A DNA stretch of 64,000 nucleotides, from positions 1-64,000 of the forward strand of contig CALXRL010000093.1 in NCBI GenBank assembly GCA_944390735.1. The letters run 5' to 3'. The notes beneath the pieces are model-generated. The model searched no databases, was not told the origin of the DNA, and saw only the letters and a program-made list of their open reading frames with translations. Positions 36,816-45,118 of the stretch are shown here, in pieces. This DNA is from an uncultured Victivallales bacterium (GTDB taxonomy: Bacteria > Verrucomicrobiota > Lentisphaeria > Victivallales > UBA1829). Numbering within the stretch: position 1 is the first letter of the stretch; every line of letters begins with the position of its first letter. A program made the translations under genes and the position numbers.

Positions 36816-38647
36816 AACCGGTTTTTCCGTTCTCCAAAGCGATCTCATCCATTGCGGGAAGCATTCTGCTCCTTGGCGCGGCGTTTTTTCTTCCGGGCTG
36901 CTCCGGCGATTCGGCGAAAACGAAACCGGAATCCAGGGTTCTGCACACCTGTCTGAACAAGATTCTCACGACGCTGGATCCGGCACTGGCGGCGGACACC
37001 GCATGCCAGTACATGACGGCGGCGTTCTATGACACGTTGCTGCAATACTCTTACACGGCGCGGCCGTATCGGCTGGAGCCTTCGATGCTGGCGGAAATGC
37101 CGGAAATTGAAAACAATGCGACCGTCTTCCGCTGCCGTCTGCGCGATGATCTCTACTTCCAGGAGGGGGAGTGTTTCCGCTCCGGAACGAAGCAGGAACG
37201 GAAAATCACGTCAAAGGATGTCATCTTCTCGATTCTCCGTCTTGCGGACACCCGTCTGAAATCCAGCGGGTACTGGCTGATCCGGGGCAAGGTCCGGGGG
37301 ATCGACGAGTTCCGAAGACGAACGGAAAACGCGTCACCGGAGGATCTCTCCGTCTACGATACGCCCTGCGAAGGACTGAAGATCATCGACGATCACCGCT
37401 TCACCATCACGCTCAACGCACCCGATCCCCGTTTTATCTATGCGCTGGCGATGCCCTATTTTTCCGTGGTGTCGCGCAAAGCCGTCGCCTGGTGGGGGGA
37501 TCGGTTTTCCGACCATCCCGTCGGCTCGGGCCCCTACCGGCTGACCGCATGGAAAAAGGACTATCAGATCCGGATGAAACGCAATCCGGAATACCGCACG
37601 GAATATTTTGCCTCCGCCGCGCGGGAGGGCGACCGAAAACGCCGGCTGCCGCTGCTGGATGAAATTGTCTGCAGCTTCATCAAACAGCCGCTCGCCGGCT
37701 GGCTGCTGTTTCTTCAGGGAGAACTGGATTTCTATGTGCTGGATGGAGAAAACTTTGCGGCGGTTGTCAATGAAAAGCTCGAACTGGCGCCCTCGCTGGT
37801 CCAACGCGGCATCACGCTGGCGCGCACTCCGGAGTTTCAGACCAATTACATCGGGTTCAATTTCACCGATCCGCTTCTCGGGCGCAATGAGAATCTCCGG
37901 CGCGCCATCTCCCTGGCGTTCGACAAACAAAAACGCCTTCTGTTTTTCAGCGGACGGATCGAACCGGCCTACGGTCCCGTTCCTCCCGGAGCCGACGGAT
38001 GGCTGGAACGGCCGGGAACCTTCGGAGAGAAAAATCTGCCGCTGGCAAGGAAATATCTGGAGCTTGCGGGGTATCCGGGCGGCCTGGATCCTTCGACGGG
38101 AAAACCGCTGGAGCTCACCTTCGATCAGGCGGGCAGCGACTCCTTCTACCGTCAGACCGCGGAGCTGCTGGCGATTGATCTTCAGGAGATCGGCATCCGC
38201 CTCCGTCCGGAATTCAACAACCGGGCGCGTTTTCTCCAGAAACTGGCACAGGGGCAGATGCAACTTTTCCGTCTCTCCTGGACCGGCGACTATCCAGATG
38301 CGGAAAACTTTCTCCAGCTCTTCTACGGTCCGAATGCCGGTTCCAGCAACCGGGTCTGCTGCTCCTTCCCCGAATTCGACCGGATGTACCGCGAAATCCG
38401 GACCATGCCCGACACCCCCGAACGGAAACAGAAATATGAACAGATGGCCCGCTGGATCACCGACCGCTGTCCGTGGATTTTTGAAAGCCATCCCGTCTCG
38501 TTTCTGGTCCGGCACAGCTGGCTGGAAAATTACCGTGCGCACGACTTTGCATTCAACCGCTGGAAATACCTCTCCGTCGATTCCGGGGACCGGATCCGGA
38601 AAAAGGCCTCCTTCAAGCCGCTCAGCATGAGGGAACTGCGGAAATAA
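36812..38647 (+). CDS. ABC transporter substrate-binding lipoprotein, oligopeptide type
   Basis: A 611-residue family 5 solute-binding protein. The signal peptide ends in a lipobox (FFLPGC, Cys at about residue 30), so it is a lipoprotein. Family features: LDPALAADTACQY near 50, VGSGPYRLTAWKKDYQIRMKRN (core GSGPYRLTAWKK), TNYIGFNFTDPLLGRNENLRRAISLAFDK (core NLRRAISLAFDK), and a final domain around LSWTGDYPDAENFLQLFY. Peptides, nickel or sugars are possible ligands. No permease or ATPase genes adjoin it. Overlaps recX by 4 bp. Confidence 0.92.
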   Translation: MKPVFPFSKAISSIAGSILLLGAAFFLPGCSGDSAKTKPESRVLHTCLNKILTTLDPALAADTACQYMTAAFYDTLLQYSYTARPYRLEPSMLAEMPEIENNATVFRCRLRDDLYFQEGECFRSGTKQERKITSKDVIFSILRLADTRLKSSGYWLIRGKVRGIDEFRRRTENASPEDLSVYDTPCEGLKIIDDHRFTITLNAPDPRFIYALAMPYFSVVSRKAVAWWGDRFSDHPVGSGPYRLTAWKKDYQIRMKRNPEYRTEYFASAAREGDRKRRLPLLDEIVCSFIKQPLAGWLLFLQGELDFYVLDGENFAAVVNEKLELAPSLVQRGITLARTPEFQTNYIGFNFTDPLLGRNENLRRAISLAFDKQKRLLFFSGRIEPAYGPVPPGADGWLERPGTFGEKNLPLARKYLELAGYPGGLDPSTGKPLELTFDQAGSDSFYRQTAELLAIDLQEIGIRLRPEFNNRARFLQKLAQGQMQLFRLSWTGDYPDAENFLQLFYGPNAGSSNRVCCSFPEFDRMYREIRTMPDTPERKQKYEQMARWITDRCPWIFESHPVSFLVRHSWLENYRAHDFAFNRWKYLSVDSGDRIRKKASFKPLSMRELRK

Positions 38648-38687
38648 ATCGGATTTCTCCATTGAACCAGGAAGGAAGAAACTCAAC

Positions 38688-39002
38688 ATGTACGAAGAAA
38701 AACTGGAAACCATCAAAGAACGCATCCGGACCTCCCGGATGAGACCGGAACGGAAAACCGAGGTTCTTCATCTGCTGGATGAACTTGCCAGAGAGATCGA
38801 GGTCCTCCCCTCCACCTCCCGCGGCGAAGCGGACCGGCTCGTCGAAATTGCCAACCGCTCCACCCGGGCGGCTATCGACGATTCCGAAAACTATCCTCTC
38901 AAGGAGCTGGAAGCCTCCGTCAAGGAGTTTGAAATCCGTTATCCGAATCTGGTCCGCATTGTCAACCGCATCTGCATGATGTTCGCCAATCTCGGCGTCT
39001 GA
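38688..39002 (+). CDS. DUF4404-like small helical protein
   Basis: A 104-residue protein of three predicted helices with a coiled-coil character (LETIKERIRTSRM, VLHLLDELAREIEVL, LKELEASVKEFEIRYP) and a C-terminal IVNRICMMFANLGV helix that resembles the end of DUF4404 proteins. No signal peptide. It lies 40 bp after the binding-protein gene and is followed by a terminator. Function unknown. Confidence 0.75.
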   Translation: MYEEKLETIKERIRTSRMRPERKTEVLHLLDELAREIEVLPSTSRGEADRLVEIANRSTRAAIDDSENYPLKELEASVKEFEIRYPNLVRIVNRICMMFANLGV

Positions 39003-39066
39003 GACCTCATCGGATTCCGATCGCGTCCCGCCGGAAACGGAAGCGGAGTTCCGTCTCCGCTCAACA

Positions 39067-39108
39067 GAAAACCGTCCCCGCAATGTTTGTTGCAGGGACG
39101 GTTTTTTT
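39067..39108 (+). terminator. Rho-independent terminator
   Basis: AAAACCGTCCC pairs with GGGACGGTTTT, with an inner GCAA/TTGC step and seven T after it. It ends the recX/binding-protein/DUF4404 unit. Confidence 0.85.
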
Positions 39109-39159
39109 GTGCGGGAACACGGAAAGGTTTTCCGCATCCCGCCGGATGCAATCCCGAAC

Positions 39160-39540
39160 TCAGCGAACCGCGTTGGCGGACATGTTGATGGAACGGGAGT
39201 AGAAGATCAGTCCGCTCTCGGAATACTGCGACGCGATGTTCAGCGTCTGAGAGGCCTTCAGATCCTTGCTCTTTTTCGTCAGGACCGGAAGCATGGACTC
39301 GACATTGACCGTATCCTGAAGCACGGCGATATTGCCCGGAGCCTCGGTGGAACCGGTCAGCAGAGGAATCGTGAACAGGTAGATTCCCCAGTTCTGCGCA
39401 TTGATGTGCGCAACAGGCGTGCCGCTGTTGCTGATTTTTTCGCCGTTCAGATTCGGATTCTGGACGGCTTCAACACTGACGCAGCCGACAAAAAGCGAAG
39501 CGGCGGCGATCACAGAAGCGAAAAGCATAATCTTTTTCAT
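39160..39540 (-). CDS. Small lipoprotein, paralogue 2
   Basis: A 126-residue lipoprotein with a signal peptide and a lipobox (SLFVGC, Cys at about 20). It shares with its upstream neighbour the plan NGxKIxxSGTxVAH, W/Y-I-P-x-x-TGS, LTKKSKDLKAS, and the C-terminal NAVR. The start at 39540 (MKKIML) is preferred since AGGG lies 9 bp upstream; ATG 39546 is an alternative. Probably an envelope protein of the lineage; no function known. Transcribed with the paralogue, 43 bp between the genes. Confidence 0.8.
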   Translation of the reverse strand: MKKIMLFASVIAAASLFVGCVSVEAVQNPNLNGEKISNSGTPVAHINAQNWGIYLFTIPLLTGSTEAPGNIAVLQDTVNVESMLPVLTKKSKDLKASQTLNIASQYSESGLIFYSRSINMSANAVR

Positions 39541-39583
39541 TTTCATTATCCCTGAATTTAAATTCTCAAGTATGTTCACGGAC

Positions 39584-39979
39584 TCAGCGGACCGCATTGC
39601 CGGAAACGGTATCCGTGCGCCAGTAGAAAATGTACGGGAACGGAATCGGAATGGTTGCGCTGTTGGAGGAGGAAACGAGGTCAATCGTGCGCGACGCTTT
39701 CATGCTTTTGCTCTTCTTCGTAACCATATTGGTCACAGCCGTGACATTGCAGGAATCCTCATTGAAGGCAATGGACCCCGGATTGGCAGCCGAACCGGTG
39801 AAAATCGGAATCCACAGCAGATAAAGACCGCTGGTGTAGCCGCTGACATGAGCGACTCCGGTTCCGGACGCTGTGATTTTCTGGCCGTTGAACGCATTGC
39901 TGGACTGCAAAGAGGAACAGCCCGTGAACAGTGCGGCGGCTCCGGCCATGACGAGCAGGAGCATGAGTTTCTTCTTCAT
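39584..39979 (-). CDS. Small lipoprotein, paralogue 1
   Basis: A 131-residue lipoprotein with signal peptide and lipobox (ALFTGC, Cys at about 21). Core segments NGQKITASGTGVAHVSG, LLWIPIFTGSAANPGSIAF, VTKKSKSMKASRT, and the C-terminal NAVR are shared with the next gene. AAGGAAA precedes ATG 39979. A promoter lies about 85 bp upstream. First gene of a two-gene unit; function unknown. Confidence 0.8.
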   Translation of the reverse strand: MKKKLMLLLVMAGAAALFTGCSSLQSSNAFNGQKITASGTGVAHVSGYTSGLYLLWIPIFTGSAANPGSIAFNEDSCNVTAVTNMVTKKSKSMKASRTIDLVSSSNSATIPIPFPYIFYWRTDTVSGNAVR

Positions 39980-40063
39980 TTTCCTTGACCTTTCTTTTGT
40001 TGTTTTTGCTTCATCCGGAAAAACCACCAACCACTGGTTTCTCCCGGGACAAGGCTTACTTGT

Positions 40064-40091
40064 AATATAGGACCTATCACGAAAAAAACAA
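40064..40091 (-). promoter_or_regulatory. Promoter of the paired lipoprotein genes
   Basis: On the minus strand TTGTTT (40086-40091), 16-bp spacer, TATATT (40064-40069), 85 bp before ATG 39979. Confidence 0.6.
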
Positions 40092-40144
40092 GCATTCTTC
40101 CGAAAAACCCGCCTTTCCCCTTCGAAGAAAGAGTCGGATTCCAC

Positions 40145-40173
40145 TTGAAATCAACCGGGCGGACCGCTATATT
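40145..40173 (+). promoter_or_regulatory. Promoter of mutY
   Basis: TTGAAA (40145-40150), 17-bp spacer, TATATT (40168-40173), 29 bp before the mutY start. Confidence 0.6.
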
Positions 40174-40202
40174 CCCCGTTCCGTCAACACAGGAAAAAAA
40201 GA

Positions 40203-41279
40203 ATGAAAACCGACGACAAACGCCTTCCGCACCTGCTCGAACAGATCGTTCACCCTCTTCTTGAGTGGTACGACGCCAACGCCCGCATTCTCCCCTGGCG
40301 GGCCTCCCGCGACCCCTACCGGATCTGGATCTCGGAGATCATGCTTCAGCAGACCCGCGTCGAGACCGTCAGACCCTATTTTGAACGGTTTCTTGCGGAG
40401 CTTCCCACCATCCGGTTTCTTGCCGAGGTTCCGGAGGAGCGTCTGATGAAGCTCTGGGAAGGACTCGGTTATTACAGCCGGGCGCGCAACATGCAGAAAG
40501 CCGCACGCATCATTCTGGAACGGCACGGCGGAATCTTTCCCTCGGATCCGGATGAGATTCTGGCTCTTCCCGGCATCGGAGAATACACCGCGGGAGCAAT
40601 CGCATCCATTGCGTTTCAACAGCCGGTGCCCGCGGTCGACGGAAATGTCCTCCGGGTGGCGGCGCGACTGATCGAAAGTCAGGAGGATCCCGCATCGCCG
40701 CGAGTCCGCGCAAACCTGGTCGCCGCTCTGAAGAAAATCTATCCGGAAGAGCGGTGCGGCGATTTCACGCAGAGTCTCATGGAGCTTGGCGCGACCGTCT
40801 GTCTGCCGAACGGAAAGCCGAAATGCGGCCAATGTCCGCTGGCGGAACTCTGTCTGGCAAAACGGAACAACCGGACGGACGAACTGCCCGTCAAGCCGCC
40901 CAAAAAACCGCGAAGAATCGAAAGGAAAACCGTGCTGCTGATCCTCTGCGGAGAAAAAACAGCCATCTGCCGCAGAAACAGCCGGGGACTCCTCGCGGGA
41001 CTCTTTGAGTTTCCCAACCGCGAAGGCGATCTCTCCGTCGACGAGATCCGGCGGGAGCTGACCACAGCGCAGGAAATCCGTCCCTTTCTCCCGGCCCGTC
41101 ACATTTTTTCCCATGTGGAGTGGGAGATGAAAAGCTATCGGATCCGCGTTCCCGAAGAGCTGCCGCAGTTCCAGTGGATCGGCCGCAGGGAACTTGCGGA
41201 AGAAATCACGCTTCCCACGGCCTTCCAGCCCTTCCGGAAAGCGCTTCTTGCCGAAGGACTTCCGGGGACGGAGAAATAA
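40203..41279 (+). CDS. mutY: A/G-specific adenine DNA glycosylase
   Basis: A 358-residue DNA repair glycosylase that removes adenine opposite 8-oxoguanine. It has the MutY signature IMLQQTRVETVRPYF (near 43), the helix-hairpin-helix LPGIGEYTAGAIASIAF with catalytic Asp in PAVDGNVLRV, the [4Fe-4S] ligands C-x6-C-x2-C-x5-C (VCLPNGKPKCGQCPLAELC), and a C-terminal NUDIX-like domain (about 235-350) that reads 8-oxoG. Stop codon lies 16 bp from the convergent bioA. Confidence 0.96.
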   Translation: MKTDDKRLPHLLEQIVHPLLEWYDANARILPWRASRDPYRIWISEIMLQQTRVETVRPYFERFLAELPTIRFLAEVPEERLMKLWEGLGYYSRARNMQKAARIILERHGGIFPSDPDEILALPGIGEYTAGAIASIAFQQPVPAVDGNVLRVAARLIESQEDPASPRVRANLVAALKKIYPEERCGDFTQSLMELGATVCLPNGKPKCGQCPLAELCLAKRNNRTDELPVKPPKKPRRIERKTVLLILCGEKTAICRRNSRGLLAGLFEFPNREGDLSVDEIRRELTTAQEIRPFLPARHIFSHVEWEMKSYRIRVPEELPQFQWIGRRELAEEITLPTAFQPFRKALLAEGLPGTEK

Positions 41280-41295
41280 AAGACTCCGGGTCAGC

Positions 41296-42582
41296 TCAGC
41301 AGGCTTCCGCGATCCGGCGCATCGCTTCGACGATCCTGGAGATCTCGTTTTCCGGCGTGATGAAAGGCGGCATCGTGTAGAGCCAGGAGCCGAACGGACG
41401 AAGCCAGACCCCGGTTTCACGCACGATTCTCTGCACCGTATCCGGCGACGGCACCTTCCGCAGCGCCGCCACGCCGACCGCACCCAGCACGCGGATATCC
41501 GCCACGTTCGGCAGTTCCGCGAGCGTCTGAAGTTCCTGCTTCAGCTGCCGTTCGATGTTCCGGACGCAGCCGGCCCAGTCATACTCGCGGAACAGCTCCA
41601 GCGAAGCGCAGCCCGCGGCGCACGCCATCGGACTGGCCATGAAGGTGGGACCATGCAGAAAGACTCCGGGCGTTCCGGCGGAAATCACTTCCGCGACCTT
41701 TTCCGAGGCGACGACCGCCGCAAGCGTAATCGCCCCTCCCGTCAGTCCTTTTCCGACGCACATGATGTCCGGCACGATCTCCGGATATTCCAAAGCGAAG
41801 AACCTGCCGAGTCTTCCGAATCCGGTCGCCACTTCGTCGAGGATCAGAAGAATTCCCCGGTCGCTGCACGCCTTCCGCAGACAGCGCAGATATTCCGGAT
41901 GATAAAAACGCATGGCATTGGCGCCCTGGAACACCGGCTCCAGAATCACTGCGGCGATTTCATGTCCATAGCGGTCGAGCAGTCCCTCCATCGGGACGAA
42001 ATCGGCGGGATCCCATTCCTCTCCGAAGCGGCAGTGCGGCTGGGGCGCGAAATGGTGACGGGTGATGATTCCGCTGAACATGCGGTGCATTCCGTCGGGA
42101 TCGCTGAGAGCCATCGCACCCGCGGTATCCCCGTGATATCCGCCTTTGACGCTGGCCAGACGGCAGCGCTCCGGAAAACCGGACGCCATCTGATATTGAA
42201 TCGCCATCTTCGCCGCGCACTCCACGCTCACGGATCCGGAATCGGCAAAAAAGACCTTGTTCAAACCCGGAGGAGTCCGCTGGGTCAGCAGTTCGGCAAG
42301 ACGAATGGCCGGTTCATGAGTAAACCCGGCAAACATCACCTGCGCCAGCTTTTCCGACTGGCGGCGGATCGCCTCCATGATCTTCGGATGGTTGTGTCCG
42401 TGACAGACGCACCACCAGCTTGAAACCCCGTCGATCAGCTCCGTTCCGTCCGCCAGACGGATGTGCGTTCCGGAGGCCGATTCCGCAAAATTCACCGGCG
42501 GCGGCTGCGTCATGGAAGCGTAAGGATGCCAGAGATGCCGGCGGTCAAAGGTCATCAGGTTCTTTTTTTCAGTCTCATCCAT
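41296..42582 (-). CDS. bioA: Adenosylmethionine-8-amino-7-oxononanoate aminotransferase
   Basis: A 428-residue class III PLP aminotransferase for biotin synthesis. It starts with HLWHPYASMTQ near 15, then SSWWCVCHGHNHP, SGSVSVECAAKMAIQY, and ILDEVATGFGRLGRFFA. The PLP lysine is in MCVGKGLTGG near 270. GGAGGAGAG precedes ATG 42582. The other bio genes are absent from the window, so it stands alone, divergent from the DUF134-type gene. Confidence 0.93.
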   Translation of the reverse strand: MDETEKKNLMTFDRRHLWHPYASMTQPPPVNFAESASGTHIRLADGTELIDGVSSWWCVCHGHNHPKIMEAIRRQSEKLAQVMFAGFTHEPAIRLAELLTQRTPPGLNKVFFADSGSVSVECAAKMAIQYQMASGFPERCRLASVKGGYHGDTAGAMALSDPDGMHRMFSGIITRHHFAPQPHCRFGEEWDPADFVPMEGLLDRYGHEIAAVILEPVFQGANAMRFYHPEYLRCLRKACSDRGILLILDEVATGFGRLGRFFALEYPEIVPDIMCVGKGLTGGAITLAAVVASEKVAEVISAGTPGVFLHGPTFMASPMACAAGCASLELFREYDWAGCVRNIERQLKQELQTLAELPNVADIRVLGAVGVAALRKVPSPDTVQRIVRETGVWLRPFGSWLYTMPPFITPENEISRIVEAMRRIAEAC

Positions 42583-42671
42583 GGGCTCTCTCCTCCAGTT
42601 TCCTTGCTCTTTCATTCCCGGGGTCTGCTTCCCGGCGGTGCGCCGTGTATCCTTCCGGCTTTTTCCCTGAT

Positions 42672-42699
42672 AATATACGCGAAGGAGAGACAAAATCAA
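42672..42699 (-). promoter_or_regulatory. Promoter of bioA
   Basis: On the minus strand TTGATT (42694-42699), 16-bp spacer, TATATT (42672-42677), about 90 bp before the bioA start. Confidence 0.55.
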
Positions 42700-42775
42700 T
42701 CCCGGTTTTCCCGTTTCCCGTCCGACGAACTTCCGTTTGCGTTTCATCGAATTGAAAAAAGTTTCCTCTTTCCGA

Positions 42776-42831
42776 TTGCATTTGCAGGATCCGCTGTTAT
42801 ATTATGTGCATAGGCACAAAAAAAAAAAAAA
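42776..42831 (+). promoter_or_regulatory. Promoter and 14-A tract before the DUF134-NifX gene
   Basis: TTGCAT (42776-42781), 16-bp spacer, TATATT (42798-42803). The early transcribed leader then holds an uninterrupted run of 14 A (42818-42831), about 35 bp before the start codon. Confidence 0.6.
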
Positions 42832-42865
42832 CAGCAAAGAAACGATCAGGATGGGATTCCGGATC

Positions 42866-43618
42866 ATGGCGAGAAGCAAAAAATGCAGAAGAATCTGTCT
42901 GGACGTGGCATGCAGCACCTTTCAGGCGCTCGGCAGGGAGGAGAAGACGCTTCTCGAACTGGACGAACTGGAAGCGATGCGTCTGGCGGACTACGAGAAT
43001 ATGGAACAGGAGAAGGCCGCGGACAAAATGAACGTTTCCCGCGGAACCTTCCAGCGGATTCTCTACTCCGCGCGCCGGAAAGTCGCCGACGCCCTTCTCA
43101 ACGGACGCTCCATCCACATCGAATCCCGGGAACGGGAACGGACCTGCTGCACAACGGGACCGGTTTGCAGTCGCTGCTACTTTCCCAGGCGCGCCGCCGG
43201 AACCGAAACTCATATCAGAAAGGAAAATTGTATGAAAATCGCAGTCACCTGTGAAAACGACCAGGTCTATCAGCACTTCGGTCACACGCCGGAATTCGCG
43301 GTCTTTGAAATTGTCGACGGGAAAATCAACGGAATGCAGAAAGTTCCCACCGGCGATTCCGGACATGGCGCGCTGGCGGGCTTCCTGGCGGATCGCAATG
43401 TGGAACTTCTGCTCTGCGGCGGAATCGGCGGAGGCGCGCTGCAGGCGCTCGCAGAGGCGGGAATCGAGGTCATCGGCGGGGTAAGCGGCGATGTGGTCAA
43501 CGCGGTCGGCGACTACCTGAAGGGCGTCCTGAAGCCCGATCCGAACTTCCGATGCAGCCATCACCATCACGAGGGAGGAGAAGAAGGACACAGCTGCCAC
43601 TGCCATTCCCGCGAATAA
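42866..43618 (+). CDS. DUF134 DNA-binding domain fused to a NifX/dinitrogenase-cofactor domain
   Basis: A 250-residue protein. Residues 1-95 are a DUF134 helix-turn-helix domain (RRICLDVACSTFQALG, LDELEAMRLADYENM, MNVSRGTFQRILYSARRKVADAL). Residues 96-122 are a Cys-rich linker. Residues 123-235 are an NifX/NifB-type cluster-binding domain (MKIAVTCENDQVYQHFG, LLCGGIGGGALQALAEAGIEV). A His/Cys-rich tail follows (SHHHHEGGEEGHSCHCH), probably metal-binding. Inside the frame, AGAAAGGA sits 7 bp before the Met at 43232, so the C-terminal domain (128 residues) may also be made alone. In other bacteria the two are often separate neighbours. Role: perhaps metal- or cluster-dependent regulation. Confidence 0.85.
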   Translation: MARSKKCRRICLDVACSTFQALGREEKTLLELDELEAMRLADYENMEQEKAADKMNVSRGTFQRILYSARRKVADALLNGRSIHIESRERERTCCTTGPVCSRCYFPRRAAGTETHIRKENCMKIAVTCENDQVYQHFGHTPEFAVFEIVDGKINGMQKVPTGDSGHGALAGFLADRNVELLLCGGIGGGALQALAEAGIEVIGGVSGDVVNAVGDYLKGVLKPDPNFRCSHHHHEGGEEGHSCHCHSRE

Positions 43619-43659
43619 AAAACCGTTTTCATTCCGGGGAGAGAGGCAGAGAGATTTGA

Positions 43660-43706
43660 GCGGGAGCCGTCAGGGAGAGAGCATTGAAGAAAATGACGGC
43701 TCCCGC
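43660..43706. other. 13-bp stem-loop between convergent genes
   Basis: Positions 43660-43672 and 43694-43706 are exact reverse complements around a 21-nt loop. There is no strong T-run. It may slow both convergent transcripts or protect their ends. Confidence 0.5.
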
Positions 43707-43709
43707 CGT

Positions 43710-43801
43710 CTTATTCCAAGGCTCCGGCGATCGTCCGTTTCCCGCGTGACGAGTTCCCTGCCGGGAATCCCCGCACTCTTATTCCAAGCCTCCGGCAATC
43801 G
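43710..43801. repeat. Duplicated 24-bp segment covering the 3' end of the ROK gene
   Basis: Positions 43710-43733 and 43778-43801 match at 22 of 24 bases. The second copy covers the last codons and stop of the ROK gene; the first lies 45 bp past that stop. It looks like a vestige of a partial duplication. Confidence 0.6.
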
Positions 43802-44756
43802 CCAGACAGGCGATGTCCCCGATTCGCTCCCCGAGTCCGGCGGGAACGATCCGGCAGACGGAGCGCGTCAAAGGCAAAGCCTCCTCCCGGATCACCCGTT
43901 CCATCTCCTCCCGGAAAAGGCGTTCCGAGCGGGCGAAAACGCTGCCGATCACGATACATTCCGGATTCAGAAGATCCATCAGGATCGCCACGCCCTTTCC
44001 AAGATGACGGGCGGATTCCCGATAGATCTCCAGAGCCAGCGCATCCCCCCTCTCCGCGGCCTCGGCCACGAGCTTTGCATCCACCTGTTCCGGTTCCGGC
44101 GCCCAGGAGACGCTTCTTCCACACTGTGAAAGTTCCAGCAGACGCATCCGGGCCAGACGGGCAATGCCGCCTCCGCTGCAGAATCCCTCCATCGACCCGG
44201 CCTTGCCGTATCCGACCGGTCCGTAGGGTTCCAGACGGATATGACCGCACTCGCCGGCGTTGTCATTGGTGCCGGAATAGAGGCGTCCGTCCAGAATCAG
44301 TCCGGCGCCCATGCCGGTGCCGAATGTCAGGAAGATCATGTTTCGCGTCCCGCGTCCCGCGCCGTATTTCCACTCCGCGACGGCGCAGGCGTTGGCGTCG
44401 TTCTGAAGAAAGACGGGGACGGGAAAACGCCTTTTCAGCAGGTCCGCGACAGGCACATCGTCCCAGCCGGGCAGGTTCGGAGGAGAAAGGATCCGTCCGG
44501 ACCGGCTGTCCAGCGGACTGCCGCAGCTGATGCCGATCCCGATCGGAGACTCCGGAGAAAAATGCCGTTCCCGAAGCAGAAGTTCCGCCTCGCGGCAAAA
44601 GCGGTCGATGCAGGCGGCGGGGCCTCCTGTTTCCGCGGTAGGAAAACGTGTCTTGCCGAGGATGTCGATGTCGCCGGAGGGGGTTTCTCTTCCCAGCACG
44701 GCGGCGCATTTGGTTCCTCCGATGTCAAATCCAAGCAGAAGACGATCCGATTTCAT
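43779..44756 (-). CDS. ROK-family sugar kinase
   Basis: A 325-residue ROK kinase. The ATP motif is FDIGGTKCAAVLG (near 10). The catalytic Asp is in LQNDANACAVAEW, with phosphate-loop segment FLTFGTGMGAGLILDG and GECGHIRLEPYG. The usual zinc site C-x-C-G-x2-G-C-x-E reads VGYGKAGSME here, so all three zinc cysteines are replaced although Gly and Glu are kept. The start at 44756 (MKSDRLLLGF) fits the family; upstream in-frame residues are not protein-like. Likely a glucokinase or N-acetylhexosamine kinase. It stands alone, divergent from the diaminobutyrate genes. Confidence 0.87.
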   Translation of the reverse strand: MKSDRLLLGFDIGGTKCAAVLGRETPSGDIDILGKTRFPTAETGGPAACIDRFCREAELLLRERHFSPESPIGIGISCGSPLDSRSGRILSPPNLPGWDDVPVADLLKRRFPVPVFLQNDANACAVAEWKYGAGRGTRNMIFLTFGTGMGAGLILDGRLYSGTNDNAGECGHIRLEPYGPVGYGKAGSMEGFCSGGGIARLARMRLLELSQCGRSVSWAPEPEQVDAKLVAEAAERGDALALEIYRESARHLGKGVAILMDLLNPECIVIGSVFARSERLFREEMERVIREEALPLTRSVCRIVPAGLGERIGDIACLAIAGGLE

Positions 44757-45031
44757 GGTCAGAAACTTTCCTGTTTTTATTTTTCTGTCAGTCCGGTCCG
44801 GTTGTTCAGGAGATCCGGCGGGTAATGTAGTTCCGGATGGCCGGGAATGCAATCGGCGTACCGAAAGATTCCGGTGGGATGGAGACGGGGGACGGAAGGT
44901 TGCGGAAATTCCATCGAAACAAGGAAAGGCGGAACCCCTCATGGGAGAGACTCCGGAGCTCCCCCGATTTCCCGGAAAAGGGGCGATCCGATTTTTTTCC
45001 GAAAAAGAGGCTCCGGAATTTCACTTTTCCC

Positions 45032-45059
45032 TTGTAATTACCCGGCAAGGGGATATAGT
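45032..45059 (+). promoter_or_regulatory. Promoter of the diaminobutyrate operon
   Basis: TTGTAA (45032-45037), 16-bp spacer, TATAGT (45054-45059), 59 bp before the first start. The rest of the 362-bp gap 44757-45118 shows no gene. Confidence 0.7.
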
Positions 45060-45118
45060 ATTTTACAACAATTTTTTTCAGCAAACAACGGCAACTATCT
45101 ATCTTTGTTGAGGTCATA

